Below are positions 1 through 8,367 of a stretch of 21,261 nucleotides of DNA, in pieces. The translations under genes were made by a program, and so were the position numbers. Each line of letters starts with the position of its first letter. Within the stretch, counting starts at the first letter, position 1. A model generated the notes under the pieces. That model had not been told where the DNA came from. It saw only the letters and a program-made list of their open reading frames with translations, and searched no databases. The DNA lies in the NCBI GenBank assembly GCA_001953115.1, contig LSSL01004575.1, positions 1 to 21,261 on the forward strand. Direction: 5' to 3'. This DNA comes from Smittium mucronatum (taxonomy: Eukaryota > Kickxellomycota > Harpellomycetes > Harpellales > Legeriomycetaceae).

Positions 1-175
1 TTGAATATAATTATTTTTCTACCTTTCAGTAATAGACTTACAACTCATTAGAATTGTCAGTTTTATTATTCATTATTTAATTTAATTCGTGGTCTGGGAT
101 CATTACCAGCTAATATGTTTTTTAATTGGGTATTATTTTTTTAGAGTTTAAATTGGCGTATATAGTGTTATAGGC

Positions 176-679
176 ATGTTTATGTGCAACCATGGGTTGG
201 TCGAGTACAGTGCTTATATTTGTGGATTTTCACTGAAAGCTGAATCTTGGATAAAGGTGGAGGAAGATAGTGATAGTGATAGTTCGTTATCTATCTCTAC
301 TAAAGTCTCTGGGATAGGTAATGATTTAGACCCATAGATTGACTTGGAAGGAGAACCGGTGATGGAGGATCTTGCATATACCTTACTAGGACTTTCTTTA
401 AACTCCGGTCCCAACCCCCGGTAAGGTTTTAACCTATTATTCCTACCATGGGAACTATAAAAATAAGTTAGTGTTGTCAGTCCAGAGAGAAACGGGCGGA
501 GTTTTGATAGGCGAAGTAAGGGAGTAATACATGCCATAAACCCTTTGCTTGATGAGGGCGATGAGTGTGCTAGAAATATTGCATTTAACTTAGCTTCATC
601 TTTTGCCATACTGCAACAATTCAGAAGCGAGGATTTATACCTGTCCAACTGGTTAGTGAACCCGCTTCCAACAATATGA
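176..679 (+). CDS. Probable spliced gene of unknown function (possible young pseudogene)
   Basis: I do not recognise this protein. The frame opens at ATG 176 (second ATG at 182) and runs in one frame to 420. The stretch 421-480 begins GTAAGG, ends TGTTGTCAG, is 60 nt long and holds three in-frame stops. Removing it joins CG to T and keeps the frame to TGA 677-679. The main defect is an in-frame TAG at 335-337. It disappears if 257-337 is a further intron (weak donor GTGGAG, acceptor CCCATAG, phase 0), giving exons 176-256, 338-420 and 481-679, about 120 aa. Otherwise it is a nonsense mutation. The first part has an acidic Ser/Asp run encoded by three GATAGT units at 266-283. The last exon is helical-looking (LLDEGDECARNIAF, then SSFAILQQFRSEDLYLSNW). 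An alternative end splices at GTTAGT (652) to AG at 895 and stops at 960-962. A Gag-like ORF of a retroelement is another possibility. Frame closure across the intron is the main support. Confidence 0.45.
266..283 (+). repeat. GATAGT hexamer repeat, three units
   Basis: Three perfect GATAGT copies lie inside the candidate first exon. In the reading frame of that exon they encode a short Ser-Asp run preceded by Glu-Glu-Asp. If 257-337 is an intron, the repeat is non-coding. Confidence 0.7.
421..480 (+). other. Candidate 60-nt spliceosomal intron
   Basis: The segment starts GTAAGG, has a TTTTAAC branch-like box about 45 nt before the 3' end, and ends GTTGTCAG. It carries three stop codons in the reading frame of the flanking exons, and excising it restores one continuous frame. 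Its size is close to the short introns of the OSBP gene (65-111 nt). This is the best evidence that the plus strand at 176-679 is the coding strand. Confidence 0.55.
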
Positions 680-804
680 AATGCCATGTTATCGAGGAGG
701 AAATATGAGTAAGGTTATATGAAAAGAGCATATATATGAATTGAATGTTTATTGGTGGATCTGGGAGGGATGCGGGCGAATACTGAATTAGAATTTAAAA
801 TTTG

Positions 805-842
805 ATAATGATATAAATATATATATATACATATATCATTAT
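805..842. repeat. Perfect AT-rich hairpin with an alternating TA loop
   Basis: Positions 805-815 (ATAATGATATA) are the exact reverse complement of 832-842, separated by 16 nt of mostly alternating A and T. It could extrude as a small cruciform, but in AT-rich DNA it may be chance. No gene function is implied. Confidence 0.5.
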
Positions 843-962
843 GATAAAATAGCAATGAAAATAAATTATAACAGGAGGTAATGGCTAAATAGCAGGGTTA
901 CATTGTCGCATAAGATGAATGAGAATGATATATATATTGCGAATAAATCAAGAGGTGGTTGA

Positions 963-2001
963 AAGTTGAAGCTGAGGAATGACGATAGGTATTAAATTGG
1001 AAATATGTATATAGAGGTTTTTTCCCTCATTTTTTGATGTTTTATAATTTTAATTTTTAGTAAAAAAACTTGTTAGTGATAATAAATAATGTGAATTTGG
1101 TAATTATTTTAATTCTAAGGGGCATTTGCATATAAGACGTCTTTTCTTTTTCAGCGGATTTTTTTGTTTTTTCTTGTTGAAATATAGAGGATTATTAACA
1201 AAATAGCATATTCGATGAATAAAGATCCATATCTCCTGGGTATTTTAGGTTAAATTTTTGGCCAACCAGATTATTGAATTTTTTTGTATAATATACTAAA
1301 CCAGAATTATCAAAATGAAATTTTTATACTTCACGAATCTTTTTGATGCAAAATTTTGCGAAAATCAATATTTTCCCGGAATAATTTATATTTAATTCTA
1401 TTGATTGAAGACGCATAGAATTTAATTTTAATAAAAAGAAATTAAAATATGGCGAGGCTTTCCATTTCACCCCTCTTTAGCTTAACTATTTCATGGCGAT
1501 AAACTATTCATGTCTAAATTTATGGTCGATATTTGCGCTATTTTGGCTTTAATTTTGGCGAAGTTAGACTTTATTTTTTTTAGTTATGGGATTTAAATAC
1601 AGTATGTAAAGTTTTAAAAATCCGATTACATAGCATAAAGCGTAGAAAAAAGAGTTGGAAGGCTCAAAATATCATCCAGGCGCCTCTTTTGAATTCAAAG
1701 CCTTTTTTTTGTCTTTTTTAAAAAGGGAAAAACTGTCTTCCGATATCTGATCTTGGATTCTGTCCGAAAATAACTGTGTGTTTGCAGGTCTTATATAATC
1801 CAATTTAACGTTATTATAAACACAAAATTGGGGCCTTTGTTTCAAAATAGCAAGGTCAAGAATTTAAAAAGCCTCCCCCACCCCCACCCCCACCCCATTT
1901 CTATTAAAGTATTTAATATCCTTTATTTAAATCGAATTTTGTTTTTGATTTCAAATCACGCAGTCCTTTCATTCCGTTCTTGAAATAAATTCCCAGTTTG
2001 A
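963..2001. other. Non-coding stretch, AT-rich
   Basis: I see no convincing coding frame here on either strand. It holds A and T runs, a few short ATG frames of under 20 codons (for example around 1450-1500), and the C-rich tract at 1875-1896. Nothing else can be supported. Confidence 0.5.
1875..1896 (-). repeat. C5-A repeat: predicted G-quadruplex on the minus strand
   Basis: Four C runs (5, 5, 5 and 4) are each separated by a single A. The minus strand therefore carries four G runs with one-nucleotide T loops, a near-ideal G-quadruplex motif. It stands out because the surrounding DNA is mostly A and T. It could be a simple CCCCCA microsatellite. No promoter or gene start is clearly tied to it. 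Confidence 0.8.
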
Positions 2002-2977
2002 ACATATGTAAGTAGACTAAAATCAAAATTTACCAATTTAAAAGAATATTTTTGGGACTTTACATGAATGTGTATATTTCTATAACCTTTTTTCTCCGCT
2101 TTTTTGGAATGTGAAACTAGAAACGATAGTTTAAATAAACGTTTCAAACATTGTCTTTTACTTGATGAGGTATAGACTGACCGAGTAGAAAGGTAGCATA
2201 TATTTGAAAAAGCTTGTATCATTTTTGAGATTAATCGAAAATTTTGTTTCAGCGCCATTTTTATTGCTGATGCATAATTCCATATAGACTTTTTACCTAT
2301 TTTTGCAATGTTTTTTTAATTTGACTAGTTTCGCCTAATATCTAATTAAAAGACGGAAAAGCAAAATGTAGTGAATTTTATGAGAAATACTGTGAGGCAA
2401 GAATTGTGATTGTGGTCGATAAAGGTGAATACTATAATGGATTAGATTTAGTCTGAGTGGGTTAAATTTTCAAGATAAGATAGCATATATACACAAGATA
2501 CTCTATATGAGAGATTCTTTGTTAGACAGGGTGATTTTCTATTTAGTTTTAAAGGATGTTTCTAATGAAAATATGATAGAATTGAAGACCGTGCATGGTT
2601 TTAACGATGACCCTTAATTTGCCTAATTAGACTTCACTCAATTATCAGTTGATATATTTAGAATTGTACAGCAATGAAATGATTCTTTTCATCTAAATTG
2701 AAATTTTCACTTAATGGATATAAGAAGTTTTTAAAAGTAAAACGACAGATGCGTTAAAGAATCTGCAATATAGCAATTCAGACTTTGGTCTAGATACTAA
2801 AAATATCTCAATAAAAAACCTTTAAGTGAGGACACTAATATCGAATGTGTATCCATAATTAACTTAAAAGAAAGGTATATATTATCAAAAATAGAAACAG
2901 AAAAGAGAACTGTAAATATACTGGTTCTATATCTAAAAAAATTGATAAAACTGTATATTCATAGTTTAAAAATATAA
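2002..2977 (+). pseudogene. Broken coding frames, unknown protein, convergent with the OSBP gene
   Basis: Several protein-like plus-strand frames follow one another but are interrupted. Frame one covers 2002-2277 with about five internal stops. A second, 2346-2456, is open for 36 codons and includes ARIVIVVDKGEYYNGLDL. It overlaps a third frame that is open from 2438 to 2595, including NFQDKIAYIHKILYMRDSLL. The third frame continues with several stops to a final 57-codon open run ending at TAA 2975-2977. No ATG heads these runs and no plausible intron joins them, so single-base indels and nonsense changes are the simplest reading. Chance open frames are common in AT-rich DNA, so the call rests on three adjacent same-strand runs. 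The last stop lies 16 nt from the stop codon of the OSBP gene, in tail-to-tail orientation. I do not recognise the family. Confidence 0.35.
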
Positions 2978-2993
2978 AAATAATCTTAGGTAG

Positions 2994-4596
2994 TTAATTA
3001 GGCTTTGAAAAAACAAAATCTCGAACTTGAGCGTCTTTGGTGGCCTTATCCCCAGAAAGACTAAAAAAAGATAAGAAAATGGAGTTAATAACTTTTTCAA
3101 AAAGTTGTAAATCAAAAGTAAATACCTTGAAAATTCCAATCTAGGGGTGTGGGTGTCACCATGAGCCTTGAAAAATCTAGGCTCCCACACGATATTTGCA
3201 CTTTTCATGGCCTTTATTGAATCTCTTTGAGCCTCTTCTATTTTAGTCTTTTCTTCTGTAGCTCTGTCAAGATCTTTTTCCTTAAGCGCTTTAGTAACAA
3301 ACCTCCATTTTCTTTTTATTTTATTAAAAAAAAGCCAGTGTGTAAGTAAGATTTTTTGGTGGGAGATAGCAAAGTGGTTTACCTTCTAGACTCGTTGTCT
3401 TCCTGGTCATCAATACTTGGAACCTCAAATTTAGTTATTTTTTCGACTGAGGAATCGAAAAGAACATCCGAATCATGCTTCTTTTTCTGTTTTAAAATTT
3501 AGAAAAAAAAGTGTCACAAAAGCAATAGGTAAGAGAATAGCTAAAAAAAAAGTACTTTGATGGTCATTTTATGTTGCCAATTTCCAGAAATTTCGTAAAG
3601 AGTATCATCAGTAGATAGTCTTTTGATCTTGCCAGAAACTTCATTATATACGCCCCCAAAAAAGCCCTAAAAGAACGAAAAAGAGTTAATAAATATGGAG
3701 GATTTAGTAATAATTGTTAATATATATACTAACCTTTGTTTTGAAATCGACTTTAAAAACCAAATCAGATTTTTCACAAGTAATAGTTGCTTTATCACCC
3801 ATTTCCAAAACCATTTTTCCAAACAGAATTCCTCGGGTATACATATTGGGATAAGTAATGTGGTAGCATTCGTCATGCTTAGTCAAGTAGATTTCGGAAG
3901 ACCCTCCAAGATAAATACCCACGCTGTTTCCTAAAAATTTACCTCTGGGTTTCAATTCTCCCCTAATGTAAACCCCTTCATCAGGACAGTAGTTAGCAAA
4001 AGCCGTAGCAGGAGGATGGTGGGAAACTTGTTCGGCTATAAAATAGAATTTGCTTCCATTTTCCAGAGTGCATTCATTTCTGAAAAATTCACCAAGCACA
4101 GGATTATATGGCTTTTTAACTCCCTAATAGAATGAATATTGATATATAAGCGAGATTCTATTTATAAACTAAGGAGAAAAGGGATAATATTGATAAAACT
4201 CAGTACCCTTGGATGGACGTGCCAACCTGACATATAGTATTTGACTATTTTGATAAATCTATCTACGGAATCGGAAGAATTACTGGCACTGATACGACAT
4301 AAAAAAAAGAACAAAAGTTTCAATAATATGCAAAATAGCAATAAGATGTTTAGAGTTCAATTGTGAGAGGAAAAAACATGCGATAAAAAGAGAAGTTACT
4401 CTAGCAAAAGATCGGGATGGGTCATGAAATCAGTAACTCTCTCTGTGAAACTGCGAGTTTCCAAAACAAAAGTGGGCAAGGTTACTCGACTCAAGTCCAT
4501 ATTAGTGCCGAGCTGAGAAATCATAGAGAGGATGATGTTCTTGGGTTCCTCATCGAAGACCTCCTCGTTATTGTCATTGTCGTAAGCGTTAGGCAT
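2994..4596 (-). CDS. Oxysterol-binding-protein-related (OSBP/Osh) lipid-transfer protein, seven exons
   Basis: Exons (complement) are 4400-4596, 4207-4288, 3734-4123, 3556-3666, 3383-3486, 3126-3311 and 2994-3060. They total 1137 nt, or 378 aa. The six introns are 111, 83, 67, 69, 71 and 65 nt, all GT-AG. ATG 4596 is the first Met after an in-frame TGA. The protein is an ORD domain alone, with no PH domain or ankyrin repeats, slightly shorter than yeast Osh4. Visible family marks are LPTFVLE (exon 1), KPYNPVLGE at residues 97-105, the OSBP signature EQVSHHPP at 124-131 with paired His 128-129, and the C-terminal K316-E320-R324 set in KTKIEEAQR. The Lys, Asn, His-His and Lys-Glu-Arg positions match the PI4P headgroup-binding residues known from Osh proteins. 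LPTFVLE plus SGWH...GVKKPYNPVLGE suggests the Osh6/Osh7-like class, which exchanges phosphatidylserine for PI4P at ER-plasma membrane contacts; that subclass is inference. The gene looks intact. A second acceptor 6 nt downstream in exon 2 would drop two residues. Confidence 0.93.
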
Positions 4597-4731
4597 TATC
4601 TCAAGAGGTACAAAAAGTCAAAGAATTCAAAATGTTCTAAACCTCAAAAAAAGGTATTACAAAGGGTTTAAATCATCCGGATATTTTAATGTTAGCTATA
4701 TTGCAAAGTCGTTTGATGTAATAAGGACTGA

Positions 4732-5855
4732 TTTGTTAGTTGGATTCATTGGCCATTAGCTGGCCTTAGAAGCATGAACGTGAGCGACACTTTTTTCAGC
4801 GATAATTTGCTCAAAAAAACAGCCAGTAATATTGAACCTAACTGCACTCTAAGAGTATAAAAAGGCGCATGCTATCCAAATATTGTTACGTTTATTACTA
4901 CCAATAGCATTATAGTCCATATACAGCCAATATTGATAATGACGAAATTGCCAATAATAATGATCGGATGTTCCTCTTTCATCCCAGTACCCACTGATAT
5001 GTGTGCTCTAATAATTGCTGCATTCAATCCAACTTGTGCAAATGTATTTTTCTTACTTTAGATTCTCTAAAACCTTTTATATCCATCATCATTGGTAGCT
5101 GAAATTGATTTTTCAAACATACTCCTTTGAGCCAATACCCTCGACTGATGGTATTTCTGTAGAAAACGTTAACGAGAAATTACAAATAAGCCTCTTTCCA
5201 GCTTCGCTTAGACATGCAGCTTAATGTTACCATTTTCTTGGCCCAGAAATGCTTAACGAATATTTTAAAGTCCCTAGGTTTTTCATTGAAGACCGTAAAA
5301 ATCATGATGCCAGGGTATGCATATTTAATTTTTGGCAAATAGCTGTTAGTCATAGCATTAGAAATATTCCATCTTCACCCCAGCTACCAAAAGTATTTTC
5401 TTGGCCACTTGACATTAGTTGTCTACCTAAATCATGATGCTATTATACCACGTACTCTAAAATTTTGCTATAAAAAAATTTCCATAAATTAGTGTGGCGA
5501 TATTATTGAAATTAATAAGCCAATGGATGCAAAATAATTCAAAGTCCTCATACTGGCTCCTCCTTCAAAAAACGCATTATTATTAGCCTTACTTATTTAA
5601 TTATCACTCAGAGTTTACTTCCAAAAAGGCTCTGCGTCTACTGAAATTAATCAATGGGCGATTCAAGGGCTATCTGGTCATATTATAAATAGTATCCGCC
5701 CTTTTTATGAGCAAGTCTATTACCAGCTCTAATTCCATTCGTTAAAGACGTAATATAGCAAAACCGCTTGGTGATATTTAAATTCAAAATACCAGTCAAT
5801 ATTTCAGGAACTATTAAAAACTGTTAGTAATTTTGAACACTTACGTAAAAACTAA
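4732..5855 (+). pseudogene. Decayed reverse transcriptase, probably from a DIRS-like retrotransposon
   Basis: Three successive plus-strand frames read as protein with breaks. Frame a is 4732-5061 (one internal TAA at 4858). Frame b is 5099-5437 (one internal TAA at 5222). Frame c is 5433-5855 (six internal stops). Frame b holds MLNEYFKVPRFFIED, matching the LN-x-Y...P-x-F-x-x-E pattern before RT motif A. It then has IAVSHSIR where RTs of DIRS type have a V/I-P-x-x-x-S-H-R-K block, and WPLDIS where they have F-G-L-x-x-S. Frame c holds a KISIN-stop-CGDII run at the place of the Y-x-D-D catalytic motif; Cys replaces Tyr and the second Asp is lost. The order and rough spacing fit RT, and the DIRS-like choice is inference. 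The function is dead: frameshifts, stops and a ruined active site. The minus strand is also unusually open here, so the coding strand is likely but not proven. It lies just upstream of the OSBP start, 135 bp away. Confidence 0.5.
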
Positions 5856-6124
5856 CCTATAATGTTTTGCACTTGAAAGATATTGGAATGTTTTAGAATC
5901 TCCCGAATAAACAAACTGAAATGTTGAATGTGAAATGTGACATTAGAATTTGACTCTTTCCTTGCTGGTAGACTAAATTGTGTCAACATTTATTACCAAT
6001 GTTTATTATACCTTGGTTTATCTTTCAGGAATTATAATTTATTGGTTAGTTCGTTGTTATTCCCGAATAGACTTGCTTAAAACTTAACGAATCGGGTCAA
6101 GTATTTTCACTTGAAGCTAAAGAG
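5856..6124. other. Gap between RT relic and MITE cluster; no gene seen
   Basis: No open frame of interest was found. Short repeats of a CCCGAAT motif occur near 5903 and 6063, and ATCGGG near 6091. They may be worn ends of small elements related to those downstream. Confidence 0.3.
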
Positions 6125-6502
6125 TTAAACCCCTTTCGGAATAGAAAGTGCAAATTTTGGCACTCAACCATCGAGTTATAAACAAAAAAAATGTTTAAAT
6201 TGTAGTTGATAGTTGGCTAAATCTTTGCTCACTCAAATCTAAAAAGAAACCCACTGTAAATTCAATATCAGCTTTCTTGTGGGGTTAGAAAAAAGCAGGG
6301 ATAAAGGATCAGTTTTTCATTTGGAACTATTTTTTAATCTTTTCTGGACTCAAAAATGCACTGAATTAATATTTATGAAGTCCATAATTTTTTATTCGAT
6401 ATACCAAATCTTACCAATTATAAACTTTGAGTTTTTATAGAGTGTTCATATTGATCGAGAATAGGTCATTATTTTTTTCTCGTTCAGTCGTGAAAGGGTC
6501 AA
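6125..6502. mobile_element. Candidate TTAA-type MITE, about 380 bp, diverged ends
   Basis: The left end reads TTAAACCCCTTTCGGAATAG. The right end, read in reverse complement, is TTGACCCTTTCACGACTG. The ends are inverted and share the CCCTTTC core seen in the two better elements nearby, but with indels. The left TTAA directly abuts a GCTAAAGAG end-like sequence, suggesting insertion next to another copy. There is no coding potential inside. It may be two overlapping fragments rather than one element. Confidence 0.35.
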
Positions 6503-6526
6503 GACTAACATTTTTCATTCTACTAT

Positions 6527-6698
6527 TTAGCCCTTTCAGAGCCGATGGTGTAAAAAATAACACTTGTTTTTGATTTAATGTTGTCGTTGGATTAATAATA
6601 TAAGTATATCATTGGCCTAGTCATTAACTAAGAACAATTGTAATTGTTAATATACACAAATAAGAATAAGGAGCAAATTTAAGCCAGGAAAGAGTTAA
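6527..6698. mobile_element. Small TIR element (MITE), copy 1, 172 bp
   Basis: The element starts TTAG-CCCTTTCAGAGCCGA and ends GCCAGGAAAGAG-TTAA. The ends are imperfect inverted repeats (CCCTTTCAG against CTCTTTCCT). It has no ORF. It shares with the element at 7353-7523 its start, its end, its length and an exact internal 15-base block (CAAATAAGAATAAGG at 6657-6671). TTAA-like flanks and a CCC-starting terminus are hallmarks of piggyBac-type insertion, so a non-autonomous piggyBac-like family is inferred; no transposase is present in the window. Confidence 0.65.
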
Positions 6699-7230
6699 AA
6701 CCCGTAGTTCAAAAATGGTGCTTAGATTTTTGAAATATAAACTTTTGTTCCACTACGCTTTTATTAATTGGCACATTTTCGGTTTTATCAAATGGAAAAC
6801 GTAGATTTTGTAAATAGGGATATTTGCTTTTTTTGGAAATTGGAAGGGTTAAATTATTTACGCTGTCTTAATTTGTAAAATGGTTATTAAATTCAACAAA
6901 ATTCCATTGGATATTCAAGAATATTTATGTCCCAAAAGCTAGAATTTATTTTTTAATATAATATCCCAATAACTTTATTATTACTTTTTATTGGCAGGTA
7001 TACAATATGAGTTCAAAAACTGCCTTCGCGTCGAACCATTAATTAGTTAAATTATCAGGGCCAGTGGTAGGTAAACTGATCCCAATCATTCAATCAATGC
7101 CAACATTCGACGTTCTATTAAGCTTATAACTGGTTTTATAAAAAATTTATCCAATAACAGTAATTTCAATCACAAATTGAGGCTTTTTATACATAGAGCG
7201 AGGCAAACTCTTGTTTTGGTTCTGATTGGT

Positions 7231-7240
7231 TTAAACCCTT
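7231..7240. other. Isolated TTAAACCCTT end-like sequence
   Basis: The sequence TTAAACCCTT resembles the left end of the neighbouring MITEs, and an inverted GGAAGGGTTAA lies at about 6846-6856. The two point outward from each other, so they would be ends of different, worn copies rather than one element. Confidence 0.2.
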
Positions 7241-7352
7241 GAATTTTCAAATTCGTTTTTAGCTATGATTTATATCTATTTGAGTTTGATATATTTTCAA
7301 ATAATCCAATAAAAAGTGTGTGATGTATATTGCAAATCAAATTTGCCGAATC

Positions 7353-7523
7353 TTAACCCTTTCAGGGTCGACTGTGCAAAAATGGCTTCCATTTTATGAC
7401 CAATGCTATCATTAGATCAAAAATCATTGTATATTATTGGATATATCTAAATTTTAGACCAAGTGTGATTATTAGTATTATCAAATAAGAATAAGGCAAG
7501 AACTTGGGCCCGGAAAGAGTTAT
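7353..7523. mobile_element. Small TIR element (MITE), copy 2, 171 bp
   Basis: It starts TTAA-CCCTTTCAGGGTCGA and ends GGGCCCGGAAAGAG-TTAT. The terminal repeats pair as CCCTTTCAGGGTC against CTCTTTCCGGGCC. The 15-base block CAAATAAGAATAAGG at 7482-7496 sits at the same place as in copy 1, about 30 bases before the right end. The same orientation, length and flanks make this a true repeat family. Each copy has one TTAA flank altered by a single base, which suggests age or imprecise target duplication. Confidence 0.7.
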
Positions 7524-7784
7524 TCTTAATTTGTAGCCCACTTTTATATTTCTGTTCTAAAATGTATAACTCTTCTAAACGCAAAACTATTTCTTATTTG
7601 ACTTTATTTTTTGTTTTTCGATTTGCTATTGGTCCTTAAACGATCAATGTTCCTGTGTGATCCCATTTATTAAAGATATTAGCCCCTCTTGTTAATTTCT
7701 ATTAAATATCCAATGGAATATAAATTTATAATAACTATGGGATTCTCTTAGAGAGTGGGCATTTGTCTATTTAATCTTTATTAG

Positions 7785-7921
7785 TTTCCAAATTTAGAAG
7801 TCCGCCAATGAAGCAGATTATCGATCTGTTGGGTATAATGGAATCCGAATTAGAAAAAAAAAAAAAATTACAGGAAATATATAGAGATTTTATCCGAATA
7901 ACAATTTCATTTTTGTTTTGA
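7785..7921 (+). other. Possible coiled-coil coding exon or gene fragment
   Basis: An acceptor-like TTTAATCTTTATTAG precedes an open plus-strand frame to TGA 7919-7921, with ATG at 7808. The peptide is charged and heptad-like (MKQIIDLLGIMESELEKKKK), with codons rich in first-position purines, unlike the flanking DNA. The Lys run is encoded by a 14-base A tract. No upstream exon was identified. The antisense open frame of 128 codons at 7771-8157 is Phe/Ile/Asn-rich and looks like the shadow of this tract. I do not recognise the protein. Confidence 0.25.
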
Positions 7922-8244
7922 CTTTTATTAATATTTATTGCTACTAATGGATTAATAGAAAAAAAATTCTGATCTTGAAAATAATCCCCCATATGGTGAT
8001 TGCAAATGGGGAGAGGGTTTAGAAAACAAAAACCTAGGATAGTCTTAATGAAGAGGTCATTTTTTAGCGTATCTTGTTCCAGAAAAAACTCCAATAAATT
8101 ATTTTTTATCCAATTAAAGTGAAAACTTATGATAAAAAAAATTGCACTAAACGTCATTCAAATTCCTAATTAGATATTAGAAAAATGAAAATACCTTTTT
8201 GTTATGCTCAATAAAAACGAATAGATTTGATTTTAAATCTTGAA

Positions 8245-8296
8245 CCAATGCCTAGTGGGTACGGAGCCGCTAGAGCGACAGATGGGAGTGGAATGA
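8245..8296. other. GC-rich micro-island in AT-rich DNA, with a tiny ATG frame
   Basis: Positions 8251-8291 contain 26 G or C in 41 bases, in a neighbourhood that is mostly A and T. On the plus strand ATG 8248 opens a 39-codon frame ending at 8367, beginning MPSGYGAARATDGSG and then becoming Phe/Leu-rich. It does not fold into a tRNA that I can see: there is no T-arm consensus. It may be a scrap of coding sequence from elsewhere, a small exon, or the end of an element. Confidence 0.3.
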
Positions 8297-8367
8297 AATT
8301 TGACTTTTTTTCCCTTTTGTTGTATTTTTCCTTTAGGTTTATTCTAGTATTTGAATATTATAAATAA

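Noticed and set aside
214..687. Minus-strand open frame of 157 codons
   Set aside because: The plus strand has a spliced frame with proper intron signals and more protein-like residues. The minus frame looks like its shadow, although a TTTTTATAG acceptor-like site also occurs on that strand.
1956..2258. Minus-strand open frame of 100 codons, basic and Ser-rich
   Set aside because: There is no recognisable motif or splice context. It overlaps a broken plus-strand frame, and a run of this length is possible by chance in AT-rich DNA. Strand choice here remains uncertain.
3695..3934. Plus-strand open frame of 79 codons
   Set aside because: It lies antisense to exon 3 of the OSBP gene, which has clear family motifs.
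4417..4671. Plus-strand open frame of 84 codons
   Set aside because: It is antisense to exon 1 of the OSBP gene.
7771..8157. Minus-strand open frame of 128 codons
   Set aside because: It is rich in Phe, Ile and Asn, with a Phe run made by the A tract at 7854-7867. There is no motif, and the plus strand carries a more protein-like frame.
8240..8300. GC-rich island considered as a tRNA gene
   Set aside because: No acceptor stem pairing and no T-arm consensus could be found on either strand.
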